Both the position numbers and the translations under genes were made by a program. This document shows, piece by piece, positions 17,688 to 24,955 of a stretch of 64,000 nucleotides of DNA. The notes beneath the pieces were generated by a model. It worked only from the letters and a program-made list of their open reading frames with translations, did no database searches and had not been told where the DNA came from. Origin of the DNA: Halobacillus litoralis (GTDB lineage: Bacteria > Bacillota > Bacilli > Bacillales > Halobacillaceae); the NCBI RefSeq assembly GCF_020524025.1, contig NZ_JAIVKN010000001.1:186001-250000 (forward strand), written 5' to 3'. Numbering within the stretch: the first letter of the stretch is position 1; each line of letters starts with the position of its first letter.

Positions 17688-18185
17688 TTACAGCGTTTGG
17701 GCAGCTGGTAGACAAGTTACATGACAGAAGCAGTTCAAGTCTACTGTAATGCAGATGCCGGAAGCACGAAGGTTTCTGCAGCTTTGGTCAGCTGGAGATT
17801 TAGGATCATCGTCTTTATGACGGGATGATTCTACTTCATCTCCGTTATCTTCATGGCGACGGCGTTCTGCAAAAAGAAGCTCAAGAATTGCACATCCATC
17901 GTCGTCTACAGACTTGACGCGGAAGAAAAAGCTTCCTCTAACATTACAGCGCTCCCCACTTCGACTAGAACCGTACCCTTTGAAAGGTGTGCATCCATCT
18001 TTACAGTATAGGATGACTGGAACTGTGTCGAAGCCGGAACCTCCACCAGTGTCACCAAGAAGGTCTGCGATTGATTGCTCACAGCTTGTCGTGCAATCGT
18101 GCATGACATCATTTTGAGCATCGACGATATCTTTAAGGATGTCGATTACACAAGAGCCTGAATCAAATTTTTTACCACAGCTCAT
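17688..18185 (-). CDS. cotZ: Spore crust protein CotZ/CotY
   Basis: A 165-residue cysteine-rich protein (about 12 Cys) of the CotY/CotZ family, which assembles into disulfide-linked hexagonal lattices in the outermost spore layer. The opening MSCGKKFDSGSCV with DILKDIVDAQNDV, and the C-terminal CRNLRASGICITVDLNCFC segment, are typical. A charged insert lies near 108-130. ATG 18185 follows AAAGGGGAAAA. It is divergent from a small serine-rich gene, both behind sigma-K-type promoters, so it is probably expressed late in the mother cell. CotY and CotZ cannot be told apart reliably here; only one copy is in the window. Confidence 0.88.
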   Translation of the reverse strand: MSCGKKFDSGSCVIDILKDIVDAQNDVMHDCTTSCEQSIADLLGDTGGGSGFDTVPVILYCKDGCTPFKGYGSSRSGERCNVRGSFFFRVKSVDDDGCAILELLFAERRRHEDNGDEVESSRHKDDDPKSPADQSCRNLRASGICITVDLNCFCHVTCLPAAQTL

Positions 18186-18228
18186 TAATATTTTCCCCTT
18201 TCCATACGCATTGACGTATTGTCTTTAC

Positions 18229-18255
18229 TAGAATATGAATTGCTGTCATGTCGGT
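18229..18255 (-). promoter_or_regulatory. Sigma-K-type promoter of cotZ
   Basis: On the minus strand, AC (18255-18254), 16 bases, then CATATTCTA (18237-18229), an exact fit to the sigma-K -10 pattern CATAnnnTA. The start codon is about 45 bases downstream. Confidence 0.65.
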
Positions 18256-18318
18256 GTGGGCATTTGTCCTTTTTATTCGAATCGTTAAGTTTTTTGTCCT
18301 GAATGGGCAGGAGACTAT

Positions 18319-18346
18319 ACCCATTTGGGGCAAACACCATAGATTA
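18319..18346 (+). promoter_or_regulatory. Sigma-K-type promoter of the small serine-rich gene
   Basis: AC (18319-18320), 17 bases, then CATAGATTA (18338-18346), an exact CATAnnnTA. The start at 18376 is 30 bases downstream. It faces away from the cotZ promoter. Confidence 0.65.
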
Positions 18347-18375
18347 ACAATGAATTCGAATAAGGAGTGAATGGA

Positions 18376-18606
18376 ATGTCTGAAAGAAAAAAGGTCATCC
18401 GTGTGAAAGACCTTGTCATACAAGCGGATAACGTCATCATTGAACCACAACGACGTAATCGTCACGAAGACCGTGAAGACTGGGTTGATCCATTTTTCGG
18501 ACCGAGACGTAGAGTAGAAGCGGCAGAAGAAAGCAGCAGTAGTTCAAGTTCCAGACATCATAAAGATGAATCCTCTGATCGCCGCGAAGGGTTTCGCTGG
18601 TTTTAA
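18376..18606 (+). CDS. Small charged, serine-rich protein, probably spore-associated
   Basis: A 76-residue protein that I do not recognise. It starts MSERKKVIRVKDLVIQADNV, a possible beta-rich attachment segment. It continues with an Arg/His/Asp-rich stretch containing DPFFGPRRR and a run of seven serines (about residues 55-61), and ends in FRWF. ATG 18376 lies 8 bases after AAGGAG. The sigma-K-type promoter, its divergent partner cotZ and a private terminator suggest a coat or crust component made in the mother cell. The start GTG at 18367 would overlap the binding site. Confidence 0.75.
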   Translation: MSERKKVIRVKDLVIQADNVIIEPQRRNRHEDREDWVDPFFGPRRRVEAAEESSSSSSSRHHKDESSDRREGFRWF

Positions 18607-18616
18607 GTGAAAGAGA

Positions 18617-18650
18617 GAAGCCACTACCTTTAAATGTAGTGGCTTCTTCT
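18617..18650 (+). terminator. Terminator of the serine-rich gene
   Basis: GAAGCCACTAC and GTAGTGGCTTC form an 11-bp perfect stem followed by TTCTTC. Confidence 0.85.
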
Positions 18651-18671
18651 TCATGAGAAAGGGTGAAGGGT

Positions 18672-18998
18672 ATGCTGAGTGTTTTTGAATTTGTCTTATT
18701 GGGATTAGCAAGCTTTCGACTGACCCGCCTGATTGTCAGGGATTATATTATGGAATGGTTAAGGCGGCCATTTTTCACCGTGGAAGTCATTACAAATGAC
18801 GATGGGGACGAAGAAGAATGGATGGAGCCTAAAGGGTTTATTGGGGAAGGGTTAAGCTGTCAATGGTGTGTCGGAGTGTGGTCGGCCATGATTATGCTTT
18901 TCTTCTATATTATAGTCCCATATGGTGAATGGCTTGTCCTTGTATTAGCACTGGCTGGTCTGCAATCCATGATTTATGCCTGGACGAATCGTTTATGA
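18672..18998 (+). CDS. yjcA: DUF1360 sporulation membrane protein (YjcA-like)
   Basis: A 108-residue membrane protein of the DUF1360 family; B. subtilis YjcA is expressed during sporulation. The N-terminal hydrophobic segment with ASFRLTRLIVRDYIMEWLRRPF (residues about 12-34) and the central LSCQWCVGVWSA motif (C-x2-C, about 63-74) are the family hallmarks, with two further membrane spans after it. The start is ATG 18672; a GTG at 18663 is also possible because GGGTGAAGGG overlaps both. Its last codons overlap the next gene by 4 bases. Biochemical function unknown. Confidence 0.8.
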   Translation: MLSVFEFVLLGLASFRLTRLIVRDYIMEWLRRPFFTVEVITNDDGDEEEWMEPKGFIGEGLSCQWCVGVWSAMIMLFFYIIVPYGEWLVLVLALAGLQSMIYAWTNRL

Positions 18999-19222
18999 CG
19001 CAGAAAAAAGAAAAAAAGAAAGAGAAGACATTATTTGAAGTGCTGCAGGAAATCGATGTTGAAACGTCGAAAATGAATGGCATCATCAAACAGCCGGAGA
19101 AAAAATTCAAAGAATGGGAAAAGGACTTTGGTGCCTGGGAACGTCGGTTTACGAAGCAAATGACAGATATGGAGAAGTTTTTAAATAAACAGGCGGGTAA
19201 ATTGGAGAAGTTCTTTGAGTGA
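18995..19222 (+). CDS. Small coiled-coil protein, unknown
   Basis: A 75-residue protein that starts at an ATGA overlap with the yjcA-like stop, which suggests translational coupling. It begins with a lysine-rich stretch (TQKKEKKKEK). From about residue 10 it is predicted almost wholly amphipathic helix with aromatic and Lys/Glu repeats (KEWEKDFGAWERRF, MEKFLNKQAGKLEKFF). There is no membrane segment. I do not recognise a family. The tight overlap and absence of stop codons favour a real gene; the separate binding site is weak. Confidence 0.55.
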   Translation: MTQKKEKKKEKTLFEVLQEIDVETSKMNGIIKQPEKKFKEWEKDFGAWERRFTKQMTDMEKFLNKQAGKLEKFFE

Positions 19223-19291
19223 CAACTGAATAAGCGTCTGGACGTATGAGAGTTCTCATTACAGGGTATTGAAGACTAAGGAGGCGTGATT

Positions 19292-19588
19292 ATGGGGTAT
19301 ATTCTGCCTGTGAACCATTATCAATACCAAGATTATCAGATACGGACGACTCAGCAGGAACGCTCCCCTTTTGCTATAGAAAAAGTAGTAAAAGCAAGCT
19401 TGGACAGTAAATTCAGACATGGTCAATGCCGTGAACAGGACCGCCTTGATTATCAACGTATAAGCGGCATCTACACATCCAAACACTTTCATGCAGCAGC
19501 AAAATCCAGCCCCCTAAATAGAAAAGAGATCGAGAAATTGTATTCCAAACTGACAGGAAAAGGGCTGAACTTTAGCGAAACAGTATGA
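19292..19588 (+). CDS. Conserved hypothetical protein, 98 residues
   Basis: Starts MGYILPVNHYQYQDYQIRTT, with a perfect AGGAGG 7 bases before ATG 19292 (the GTG at 19286 is too close to it). It has no membrane segment and is basic and tyrosine-rich at the N-terminus; the last 35 residues (SPLNRKEIEKLYSKLTGKGL) look helical. I cannot assign a family. Its stop overlaps by 4 bases a possible early start of the metallo-beta-lactamase gene that follows, so the two are probably co-transcribed. Confidence 0.7.
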   Translation: MGYILPVNHYQYQDYQIRTTQQERSPFAIEKVVKASLDSKFRHGQCREQDRLDYQRISGIYTSKHFHAAAKSSPLNRKEIEKLYSKLTGKGLNFSETV

Positions 19589-19611
19589 AAACAGCTAAAG
19601 GAGCCATTGTG

Positions 19612-20511
19612 ATGTCGTTTCAACAAATCAATACTTCGTGCTTTTATTATCAGAGTTCTGTCAATATAGGTTATGTAAAACAGGGAGACACCGGACTGCT
19701 CATTGATGCTGGAATTGATCGTTCTTCCGTGAAAAAGGTGCTCAAAGAGCTTCGTAAACGAGAGCTTCCTCTGACGCACCTTTTTATTACACATGCGCAC
19801 GCAGACCATTATGGCGGTGGTGCTTATGTACAAGATCAATATAACGTTCATACTTCTGCCCCTGTTTTTGAAGAAGCAGTCTTAAGAAACCCTGCCCTTG
19901 AGCCGCTTTATCTTTTCGGCGGGAATGATCCTCTGCCGGAATTAAAAAATAAATTTCTGCAGGGTCCCCCCTTGAAAATTGATTCTGTGGTCGAGGAAGG
20001 TCCGGTATCTTTTGGGGAAATCAGTGCCGATGTGTTTTGTCTCCCCGGTCACAGCTATCAACAAATGGCAATAAAGATCAATGACACGTTATATGCGGCC
20101 GATAGTTATTTTAGTGAAGAGACATTATTCAAGCACCGCATCCCTTATATAACGGATATATCTAAAACCATTGAAAGTTTAAAGCGGTTGAGAACCCTGC
20201 CTTTTAACGGATCTGTCCCTGGGCACGGGGTGTTTGAAAAAGATCCATCCGCTACCATTCAGAGCAATCTCAACTATCATCAGGGGCTGCTGAATTGGCT
20301 ACTTGAATACATAAAGGAAGAAGGGGAAGTGTCTCAAGAAACCATCGTTTCATCCATGTGTAAGCACTTTGACGTCCATGCCCCAGGTCTTTCTCAGTGG
20401 CTGTTATATAAAACGGCCGTTACCGCCTACTTGCTCGGATTAATGGATAAAGGGCTGATAGAAGACCGTTTCGTTGATTATACATGGGTGTTTTACGTTA
20501 AGTGCCAATAA
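19612..20511 (+). CDS. Metallo-beta-lactamase-fold hydrolase
   Basis: A 299-residue MBL-fold protein with the metal motif T-H61-A-H63-A-D65-H66. Later ligands are plausible in CLPGHSYQQ (near residue 148), DSYFSEE and PGHGVF. It has an additional helical C-terminal domain (about 215-299), as in the RNase Z-unrelated group of lactamase-like hydrolases with a winged-helix tail. Substrate unknown; glyoxalase II-like thioester hydrolysis is one possibility. ATG 19612 follows AAAGGAG by 8 bases. Its 3' end overlaps that of the convergent YetF-like gene by 14 bases. Confidence 0.85.
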   Translation: MSFQQINTSCFYYQSSVNIGYVKQGDTGLLIDAGIDRSSVKKVLKELRKRELPLTHLFITHAHADHYGGGAYVQDQYNVHTSAPVFEEAVLRNPALEPLYLFGGNDPLPELKNKFLQGPPLKIDSVVEEGPVSFGEISADVFCLPGHSYQQMAIKINDTLYAADSYFSEETLFKHRIPYITDISKTIESLKRLRTLPFNGSVPGHGVFEKDPSATIQSNLNYHQGLLNWLLEYIKEEGEVSQETIVSSMCKHFDVHAPGLSQWLLYKTAVTAYLLGLMDKGLIEDRFVDYTWVFYVKCQ

Positions 20512-21175
20512 CGTACAGGTTCTGTTCGCCTTCTTTATGTTCGGCATAAATGACTTCCTTTGGTTCACTGTAGTTTTGTGCTTTCAGCTGTTCAGTAAGC
20601 CATTTTTCATCAAATCCAGCTTCCCTGAGGTTGTCCCATATCACTTCTCCATCACTAATGATTGTCCGGGGAAGGGGCACGTTCTGTGGGGACAGATTCA
20701 TATCGTCACGGGTTACGTTTTGATATTGGGATGCTTTGAGTACCGAAATGGTTCCATCTGTTTCCAGTACAGCATATTGAACTTCTCTTATTGAAAAAAC
20801 ATCCTTTGAACGGAGCAGATGCTGGAGCTGATTGATATCCAATTTGTTTTTCTTCAATTGCTCCCGGTCAATTCTTCCTTTATAAATGACGAGGGAAGGG
20901 CTTCCCTCGAGCAGCTTCCGGGTTCCTTTGAACTTTTCGGTAATGAGTTCTGTCGTATAGATAAGGATGCTCCATAATACAATTGCAAAACCTACATTAA
21001 GGATTCCTACGTCTTTATCATATAAGGCGTTCCCAACCAGTTCCCCAAGTACTAGTGCGGCAATAAAATCGAAGGCTGTAATCTGGGTGATCTGTGACTT
21101 ACCCAATACCTTTGTCATTATGAATAGTGCAATAAATCCAAATAATGTTTCGGCAGTTATTTGTAGATACTCCAT
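20498..21175 (-). CDS. YetF/DUF421 membrane protein
   Basis: A 225-residue protein of the DUF421 family (YetF, YdfR, YkjA, YrbG). Three membrane helices lie within about residues 1-80, with the family motif VLGKSQITQITAFDFIAALVLGELVGN split across 20-46. A cytoplasmic alpha/beta domain follows (about 85-200). B. subtilis YetF helps spores respond to nutrients and membrane events, but the general function is unsettled. The ATG at 21175 gives the usual family N-terminus; a GTG 21 bases earlier is possible. It overlaps the convergent MBL gene by 14 bases. Confidence 0.85.
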   Translation of the reverse strand: MEYLQITAETLFGFIALFIMTKVLGKSQITQITAFDFIAALVLGELVGNALYDKDVGILNVGFAIVLWSILIYTTELITEKFKGTRKLLEGSPSLVIYKGRIDREQLKKNKLDINQLQHLLRSKDVFSIREVQYAVLETDGTISVLKASQYQNVTRDDMNLSPQNVPLPRTIISDGEVIWDNLREAGFDEKWLTEQLKAQNYSEPKEVIYAEHKEGEQNLYVIGT

Positions 21176-21243
21176 AGAATTCTCACAATCCCTCACTTTG
21201 TCCTATAAGCACCATTGTAGACAAAATGAAAAGAGAATAAACA

Positions 21244-21285
21244 AAAAATCCCCCGCCTTTCATGATTAAAAGGGCGGGGGATTTT
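21244..21285 (-). terminator. Terminator of the yjcH-yjcG-yjcF operon
   Basis: AATCCCCCGCC and GGCGGGGGATT form an 11-bp GC-rich stem, flanked by an A-run (a U-tract on the minus strand) and TTTT. It ends 3 bases before the yjcF stop. Confidence 0.9.
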
Positions 21286-21287
21286 CC

Positions 21288-21716
21288 TTATTCTTTTAAC
21301 TCTTTCACCATCGTTACATGAGGGATACCGGCATCCAAGAATTTATCAGAAATTCTTACGTATCCAAGAGTTTCATAGAAAGACTCGGCCTGCGTTTGAG
21401 CATTGAGTTTTGCTTTGTTAAAAGAGTATTCTTTAATGACGCTTTCCATTTCCTTCATCATTTGTTGACCAAACGAGCGCCCGCGATAGTCCTGGAGTAC
21501 ACAAACGCGCTCAAGCTTTCCATGTCCTTGAGAAAAGCGTAAACGTGCAGCGGCTACAGGCTTACCATCTTCATAACCTACAAAATGGAGAGCGGTTTGA
21601 TCATGTTCATCCATCTCCATTTCCTCCGGCACTTGCTGTTCATGGACAAATACTTCGCGTCTCACATGATACGCGTCTTCTTCCTGTTGTTTACTCTTTA
21701 CTCTAATGATGTCCAC
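21288..21716 (-). CDS. yjcF: GNAT N-acetyltransferase YjcF
   Basis: A 142-residue GCN5-related acetyltransferase. The acetyl-CoA loop LERVCVLQDYRGRSFGQQ (about 69-86) and the late AESFYETLGYV segment (about 110-120) match the fold. The N-terminal VRREVFVHEQQVPEEMEMD is characteristic of the YjcF/ElaA-like subgroup. The substrate amine is unknown. It starts at GTG 21716 after AAAGGGTGATC and follows yjcG by 6 bases. The yjcF-yjcG-yjcH order is the B. subtilis order. Confidence 0.88.
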   Translation of the reverse strand: MDIIRVKSKQQEEDAYHVRREVFVHEQQVPEEMEMDEHDQTALHFVGYEDGKPVAAARLRFSQGHGKLERVCVLQDYRGRSFGQQMMKEMESVIKEYSFNKAKLNAQTQAESFYETLGYVRISDKFLDAGIPHVTMVKELKE

Positions 21717-21722
21717 TAATGA

Positions 21723-22238
21723 TCACCCTTTACCTAAACGGAATGTTTCATATACACTCCATGCTCCATTCTCGAGCTGATATAAGAGCTGAAAACGATC
21801 AACTTTGTCATTAAGGTCAAATTTCAACATTCTTAAACTGCCGTATACATCAGAAAACTCTTCATCGGAAAGTTTCTGAGCGATTGTGATGTGAGGGACA
21901 AAAGCAAAGTCCTTCTTTTCTGGCAGCTCACCTGCATGAAGCTTGTCATTCAGGTCAAAGATCTCATCAGACGGTTCAATCTTTAAATAAATCGTGTTCG
22001 TTACAGGAGAAAATGAGCTTACCTTATAAACACCATACGAAAAAGGCTGGGTGTTTTTCGCAATTTCGCTCAGCTCAGGAATAATTTTATTTTCGATTTC
22101 TTCTTCTTCTGCTTCAAACGCTTCTTTCATTGTGATATGTGGGGGAATCAGCGCATAATGAGGGTCATATCTTTTGCGGTATGAATTCGCCACATCCTGT
22201 ACTTTTTTTGATGGAAACACTGCTATTCCGTATTTCAT
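21723..22238 (-). CDS. yjcG: YjcG, 2H phosphoesterase superfamily
   Basis: A 171-residue protein with the two H-x-T-x motifs of 2H phosphoesterases (2'-5' RNA ligase/cyclic phosphodiesterase fold): HITM near residue 34 and HITI near 115. B. subtilis YjcG has been crystallised and fits this fold; a natural substrate is not established. The ATG follows CAGGAGGTTAGCCC. It is the middle gene of a leftward three-gene operon. Confidence 0.9.
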   Translation of the reverse strand: MKYGIAVFPSKKVQDVANSYRKRYDPHYALIPPHITMKEAFEAEEEEIENKIIPELSEIAKNTQPFSYGVYKVSSFSPVTNTIYLKIEPSDEIFDLNDKLHAGELPEKKDFAFVPHITIAQKLSDEEFSDVYGSLRMLKFDLNDKVDRFQLLYQLENGAWSVYETFRLGKG

Positions 22239-22267
22239 TGGGCTAACCTCCTGATTCTTCCTTTAAG

Positions 22268-22996
22268 TTATTCCTTACCAAACATGTTCAATAAAGCACG
22301 TTCAAAATCCTTCTGCCACGTGCCCCAAGTGTGATCTCCATCGAGTTCATGATACGTATAGGCAAGGGGCTGACGATTTAAGAATGTACGGAGCTCACGG
22401 TTTGGTTCAAGGAAATTCTTCCTCGCACCCTCAGTCGTTTCGACATCTGATTCTTCTTTTCCAATTGTGTGATAGATCGTTAAGGAAGAGAAGTCTCTGG
22501 TTGATTCGACAACTTCTTTCACATGTTCATCCACATAGGGGCTCTGCATAATCACATTACCGAAAATATTTGGGAACTTAACGGCTGTCATAAGCGCAAG
22601 AGTACCCGCAAGAGAATCACCAACAAGTGTCCGGCCGCGCCCCATACAGTAACCGGGGAGTTCTTCATCTAGAAAAGGTACGACCTCACGTATCAAGAAG
22701 TTCACATAGTCGCCCTGTTTTTTGCCATCTGGATGGTACTTATCCTGCCTGTCGTACTTGTTGTTATAATGAATGCCGATGAAAATCGTCTTCTCAATTT
22801 TCTCTTCTTCGTGCAGCTTATCACTAAGCGTGGCCGCACGCCCCATGGAGTAATAATCATTTCCATCCTGCATAATACAGAAATGGTACTTATACAATGG
22901 AGAGAAATTTTTCGGAGTGTATACCCGAAGTGTCATCGTTTCCTGTAAATATTGACTGTCGATAGTATATTCTTTCATGGATCCATCTCTACCCAT
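22268..22996 (-). CDS. yjcH: Esterase-family hydrolase YjcH
   Basis: A 242-residue alpha/beta-hydrolase of the esterase D/enterochelin-esterase type. The nucleophile elbow is G-D-S128-L-A-G, and the histidine is likely in LDGDHTWGTW near 220. It has no signal peptide, so it is cytosolic. ATG 22996 lies 6 bases after GAGGAGGTGG and gives a length close to B. subtilis YjcH; an in-frame start at 23041 precedes the binding site. First gene of the yjcH-yjcG-yjcF operon. Substrate unknown. Confidence 0.85.
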   Translation of the reverse strand: MGRDGSMKEYTIDSQYLQETMTLRVYTPKNFSPLYKYHFCIMQDGNDYYSMGRAATLSDKLHEEEKIEKTIFIGIHYNNKYDRQDKYHPDGKKQGDYVNFLIREVVPFLDEELPGYCMGRGRTLVGDSLAGTLALMTAVKFPNIFGNVIMQSPYVDEHVKEVVESTRDFSSLTIYHTIGKEESDVETTEGARKNFLEPNRELRTFLNRQPLAYTYHELDGDHTWGTWQKDFERALLNMFGKE

Positions 22997-23165
22997 CTCG
23001 ACCACCTCCTCACAGCATGGAAGTTTATAAAAAATTCCCACTATTTATGTGGTGTAAACGTTCCAACATCTATTTTATCACAGAATTGTGCAAAAAGTTT
23101 ACTAGAAGCGAAATGGTAATATATGTGGCGAATGAAGATGGACAGCTTTAAATCTTAGAAAAGTG

Positions 23166-23194
23166 TTGACACTATATTTCTTTCATAGTATATT
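23166..23194 (+). promoter_or_regulatory. Promoter of the first tRNA-Val
   Basis: TTGACA (23166-23171), 17 bases, TATATT (23189-23194). The -10 and flanks are nearly the same as those of the second tRNA-Val promoter at 26.4 kb. Confidence 0.8.
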
Positions 23195-23234
23195 AATTTT
23201 TGTCAGCAAAAACAGTCGACAAAATTCTACATAC

Positions 23235-23307
23235 GATTCCGTAGCTCAGCTGGGAGAGCGCCACCTTGACAGGGTGGAGGTCGTTGGTTCGAGCCCAATC
23301 GGAATCA
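23235..23307 (+). tRNA. tRNA-Val (GAC), copy 1
   Basis: A 73-base cloverleaf. The acceptor stem GATTCCG pairs with CGGAATC, the D-arm is GCTC-AGCTGGGA-GAGC, the anticodon stem CCACC/GGTGG holds the loop TTGACAG (anticodon GAC), and the T-arm contains GGTTCGAGCC. The 3' CCA is not encoded. It reads GUC and GUU valine codons. Confidence 0.95.
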
Positions 23308-23326
23308 TCCATACTAAGTGCCGGAG

Positions 23327-23368
23327 TGGCGCGGTTTCCTAACCAGGGGAGGCCGCGTCATTTCTTTT
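23327..23368 (+). terminator. Terminator of the first tRNA-Val
   Basis: GGCGCGGTTTCCT pairs with AGGGGAGGCCGCGTC, with G-U pairs, around AACC, followed by TTTCTTTT. The next 200 bases hold no gene. Confidence 0.7.
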
Positions 23369-23576
23369 ATTCTTCTGAAAACTTTCATCTCTAACATACA
23401 TCTTATTATGAACAATTGAGAGTGGTGTTAAAAAAGATGAAAATATCCTGCTGGTCCTATGAGGTTTTTCATGGAGACAGATAAGATTTCATATTGTTGA
23501 GTATATGATTAATAGAAGAAAGCAGGGGTATGGAGAATTGTGTTGATAGAAATTTTAGAAAAATCTAACATTCGTA

Positions 23577-23606
23577 TTGACCCCTTGAGGAGTCATCCTT
23601 TATAAT
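23577..23606 (+). promoter_or_regulatory. Promoter of the S-box leader
   Basis: TTGACC (23577-23582), 18 bases, then a perfect TATAAT (23601-23606). The riboswitch starts about 24 bases further on. Confidence 0.8.
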
Positions 23607-23629
23607 TCATAACTAACTTAATAGTAATA

Positions 23630-23778
23630 CTCTTATTAAGAGAGGCTGAGGGAAAGGCCCGATGAAGCCCGGCAACCGTTCACATGAAAAAGGTGCTAAA
23701 TCCTGCAGACTTAAACGTCTGGAAGATAAGAGGAGGAATCTGGACATCGTACCTCTTCTTATGAAGAGGTTTTTTTAT
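23630..23778 (+). ncRNA. SAM-I (S-box) riboswitch with terminator
   Basis: The P1 stem CTCTTAT (23630-23636) pairs with ATAAGAG (23726-23732). Between them are the invariant S-box blocks AGAGGCTGAGGGA, GGCCCGATGAAGCCCGGCAACC and GGTGCTAAATCCTGCAG (each split here for length). Downstream ACCTCTTC and GAAGAGGT form a terminator followed by seven Ts, and the 3' P1 strand AGAGGAGG can pair with its CCTCTTC arm. SAM binding should stop transcription of the methyltransferase gene. Confidence 0.95.
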
Positions 23779-23824
23779 TGTCTTTATTACTAAAATTTAT
23801 TAAACAGCAAAGGGTGTAGCCAAA

Positions 23825-24838
23825 ATGAAGCGAACGTTAGAACAACGATTGAAAGATGGACCGGTGATATGCGGGGAAGGTTATTTATTTGATTTGGAGC
23901 GGAGAGGATATCTCAAGGCTGGTTCCTTTGTTCCTGAAGTAGCTTTAGAGGCTCCGGAAGCTTTAAAGCAGACGTATCGTGACTTTATGAAAGCAGGCTC
24001 TGATGTCGTCTTAGCTTTTACTTATAATGCGAACAGGGAGAAAATGCGGTTGATAGGGAAAGAAGAGTTATTGGAACCACTCAATCGTGCTGCCGTCCGG
24101 ATAGCAAAGGAAGTAGCTCAAGAGCATCCAACAGAAGAAGCTCTAGTCGCCGGGAACATTTCCAATACGAATTTGTTTGATCCAGCGGATCCTGCTTCAA
24201 AGGAACTTGTGCGGGGGATGTTTGCTGAAATGATTGGGTGGTGCAAGGAAGAAGGAGTGGACTTCGTTAACGGAGAGACGTTCTATTATTATGAAGAAGC
24301 GAAGATTGCCTTAGAGGAAATACAAAAGCAGGGGCTGGAGGCTGTTATTACACTTGGTTTGCTGGACGAGTATGAACTTAGAGATGGATACTCAGTGGAA
24401 GAAGCCTGCCGGCTGCTGGAAGAGCAGGGAGCCCTTGTTGTAGGGATGAACTGTTTCCGCGGACCAGCTACCATGCAGCCTTATGTGGGAAAAATTAGAG
24501 ATGCATGTGAAGGATATGTTGGAGCACTTCCCGTGCCTTACCGTACAACAGAAGAGAACCCAACATTCTTCAGCCTTCCAGATGGGGGTTGTTCGTGTCA
24601 CCCACCACTGGAAACCCCTTATCCGACAGCTTTAGATCCTTTAATGTGTAACCGCTATGAACTGGCTCAATGGGCAGAACAAGCGTATAAGTCCGGTGTT
24701 AATTACTTTGGTCTTTGTTGCGGTGCCTACCCAAGCATGCTTCGTGAAGTTGCAGAAACCGTCGGGCGTGAAGCGGTTAACTCGAAGTTTTCGCCTGATA
24801 CAAAAAACAACTATAACAGCATCCATAATCATGTGTAA
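23825..24838 (+). CDS. Homocysteine S-methyltransferase, betaine-type
   Basis: A 337-residue zinc-dependent homocysteine methyltransferase-domain protein that would make methionine from homocysteine. The zinc ligands are C210 in GMNCFRG and C298-C299 in FGLCCG. It is longer than S-methylmethionine-type MmuM (about 310). The N-terminal DGPVICGEGYLFDLERRGY, the acidic FVNGETFYYYEEA segment and a C-terminal arm are closer to betaine-homocysteine methyltransferases, so glycine betaine is the likeliest methyl donor; this is inference. Control by a SAM riboswitch fits methionine synthesis. It is monocistronic, ending at a terminator. Confidence 0.82.
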   Translation: MKRTLEQRLKDGPVICGEGYLFDLERRGYLKAGSFVPEVALEAPEALKQTYRDFMKAGSDVVLAFTYNANREKMRLIGKEELLEPLNRAAVRIAKEVAQEHPTEEALVAGNISNTNLFDPADPASKELVRGMFAEMIGWCKEEGVDFVNGETFYYYEEAKIALEEIQKQGLEAVITLGLLDEYELRDGYSVEEACRLLEEQGALVVGMNCFRGPATMQPYVGKIRDACEGYVGALPVPYRTTEENPTFFSLPDGGCSCHPPLETPYPTALDPLMCNRYELAQWAEQAYKSGVNYFGLCCGAYPSMLREVAETVGREAVNSKFSPDTKNNYNSIHNHV

Positions 24839-24907
24839 TGCTTTTGTTTCGGAATTGTTTAGGTAGGCAAGGATATCTTACTACCCAGAGGTCGCTTAAA
24901 AAGTGAA

Positions 24908-24955
24908 AAAGGACGCAGCACTTATCAGGGATAAGGCTGCATCCTTTCATTTTTG
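24908..24955. terminator. Bidirectional terminator
   Basis: AAAGGACGCAGC with CTTATC pairs with GATAAG and GCTGCATCCTTT around a 3-base loop, followed by CATTTTT. It serves the methyltransferase gene and, in reverse, the DUF2254 gene whose stop is at 24947. Confidence 0.85.
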
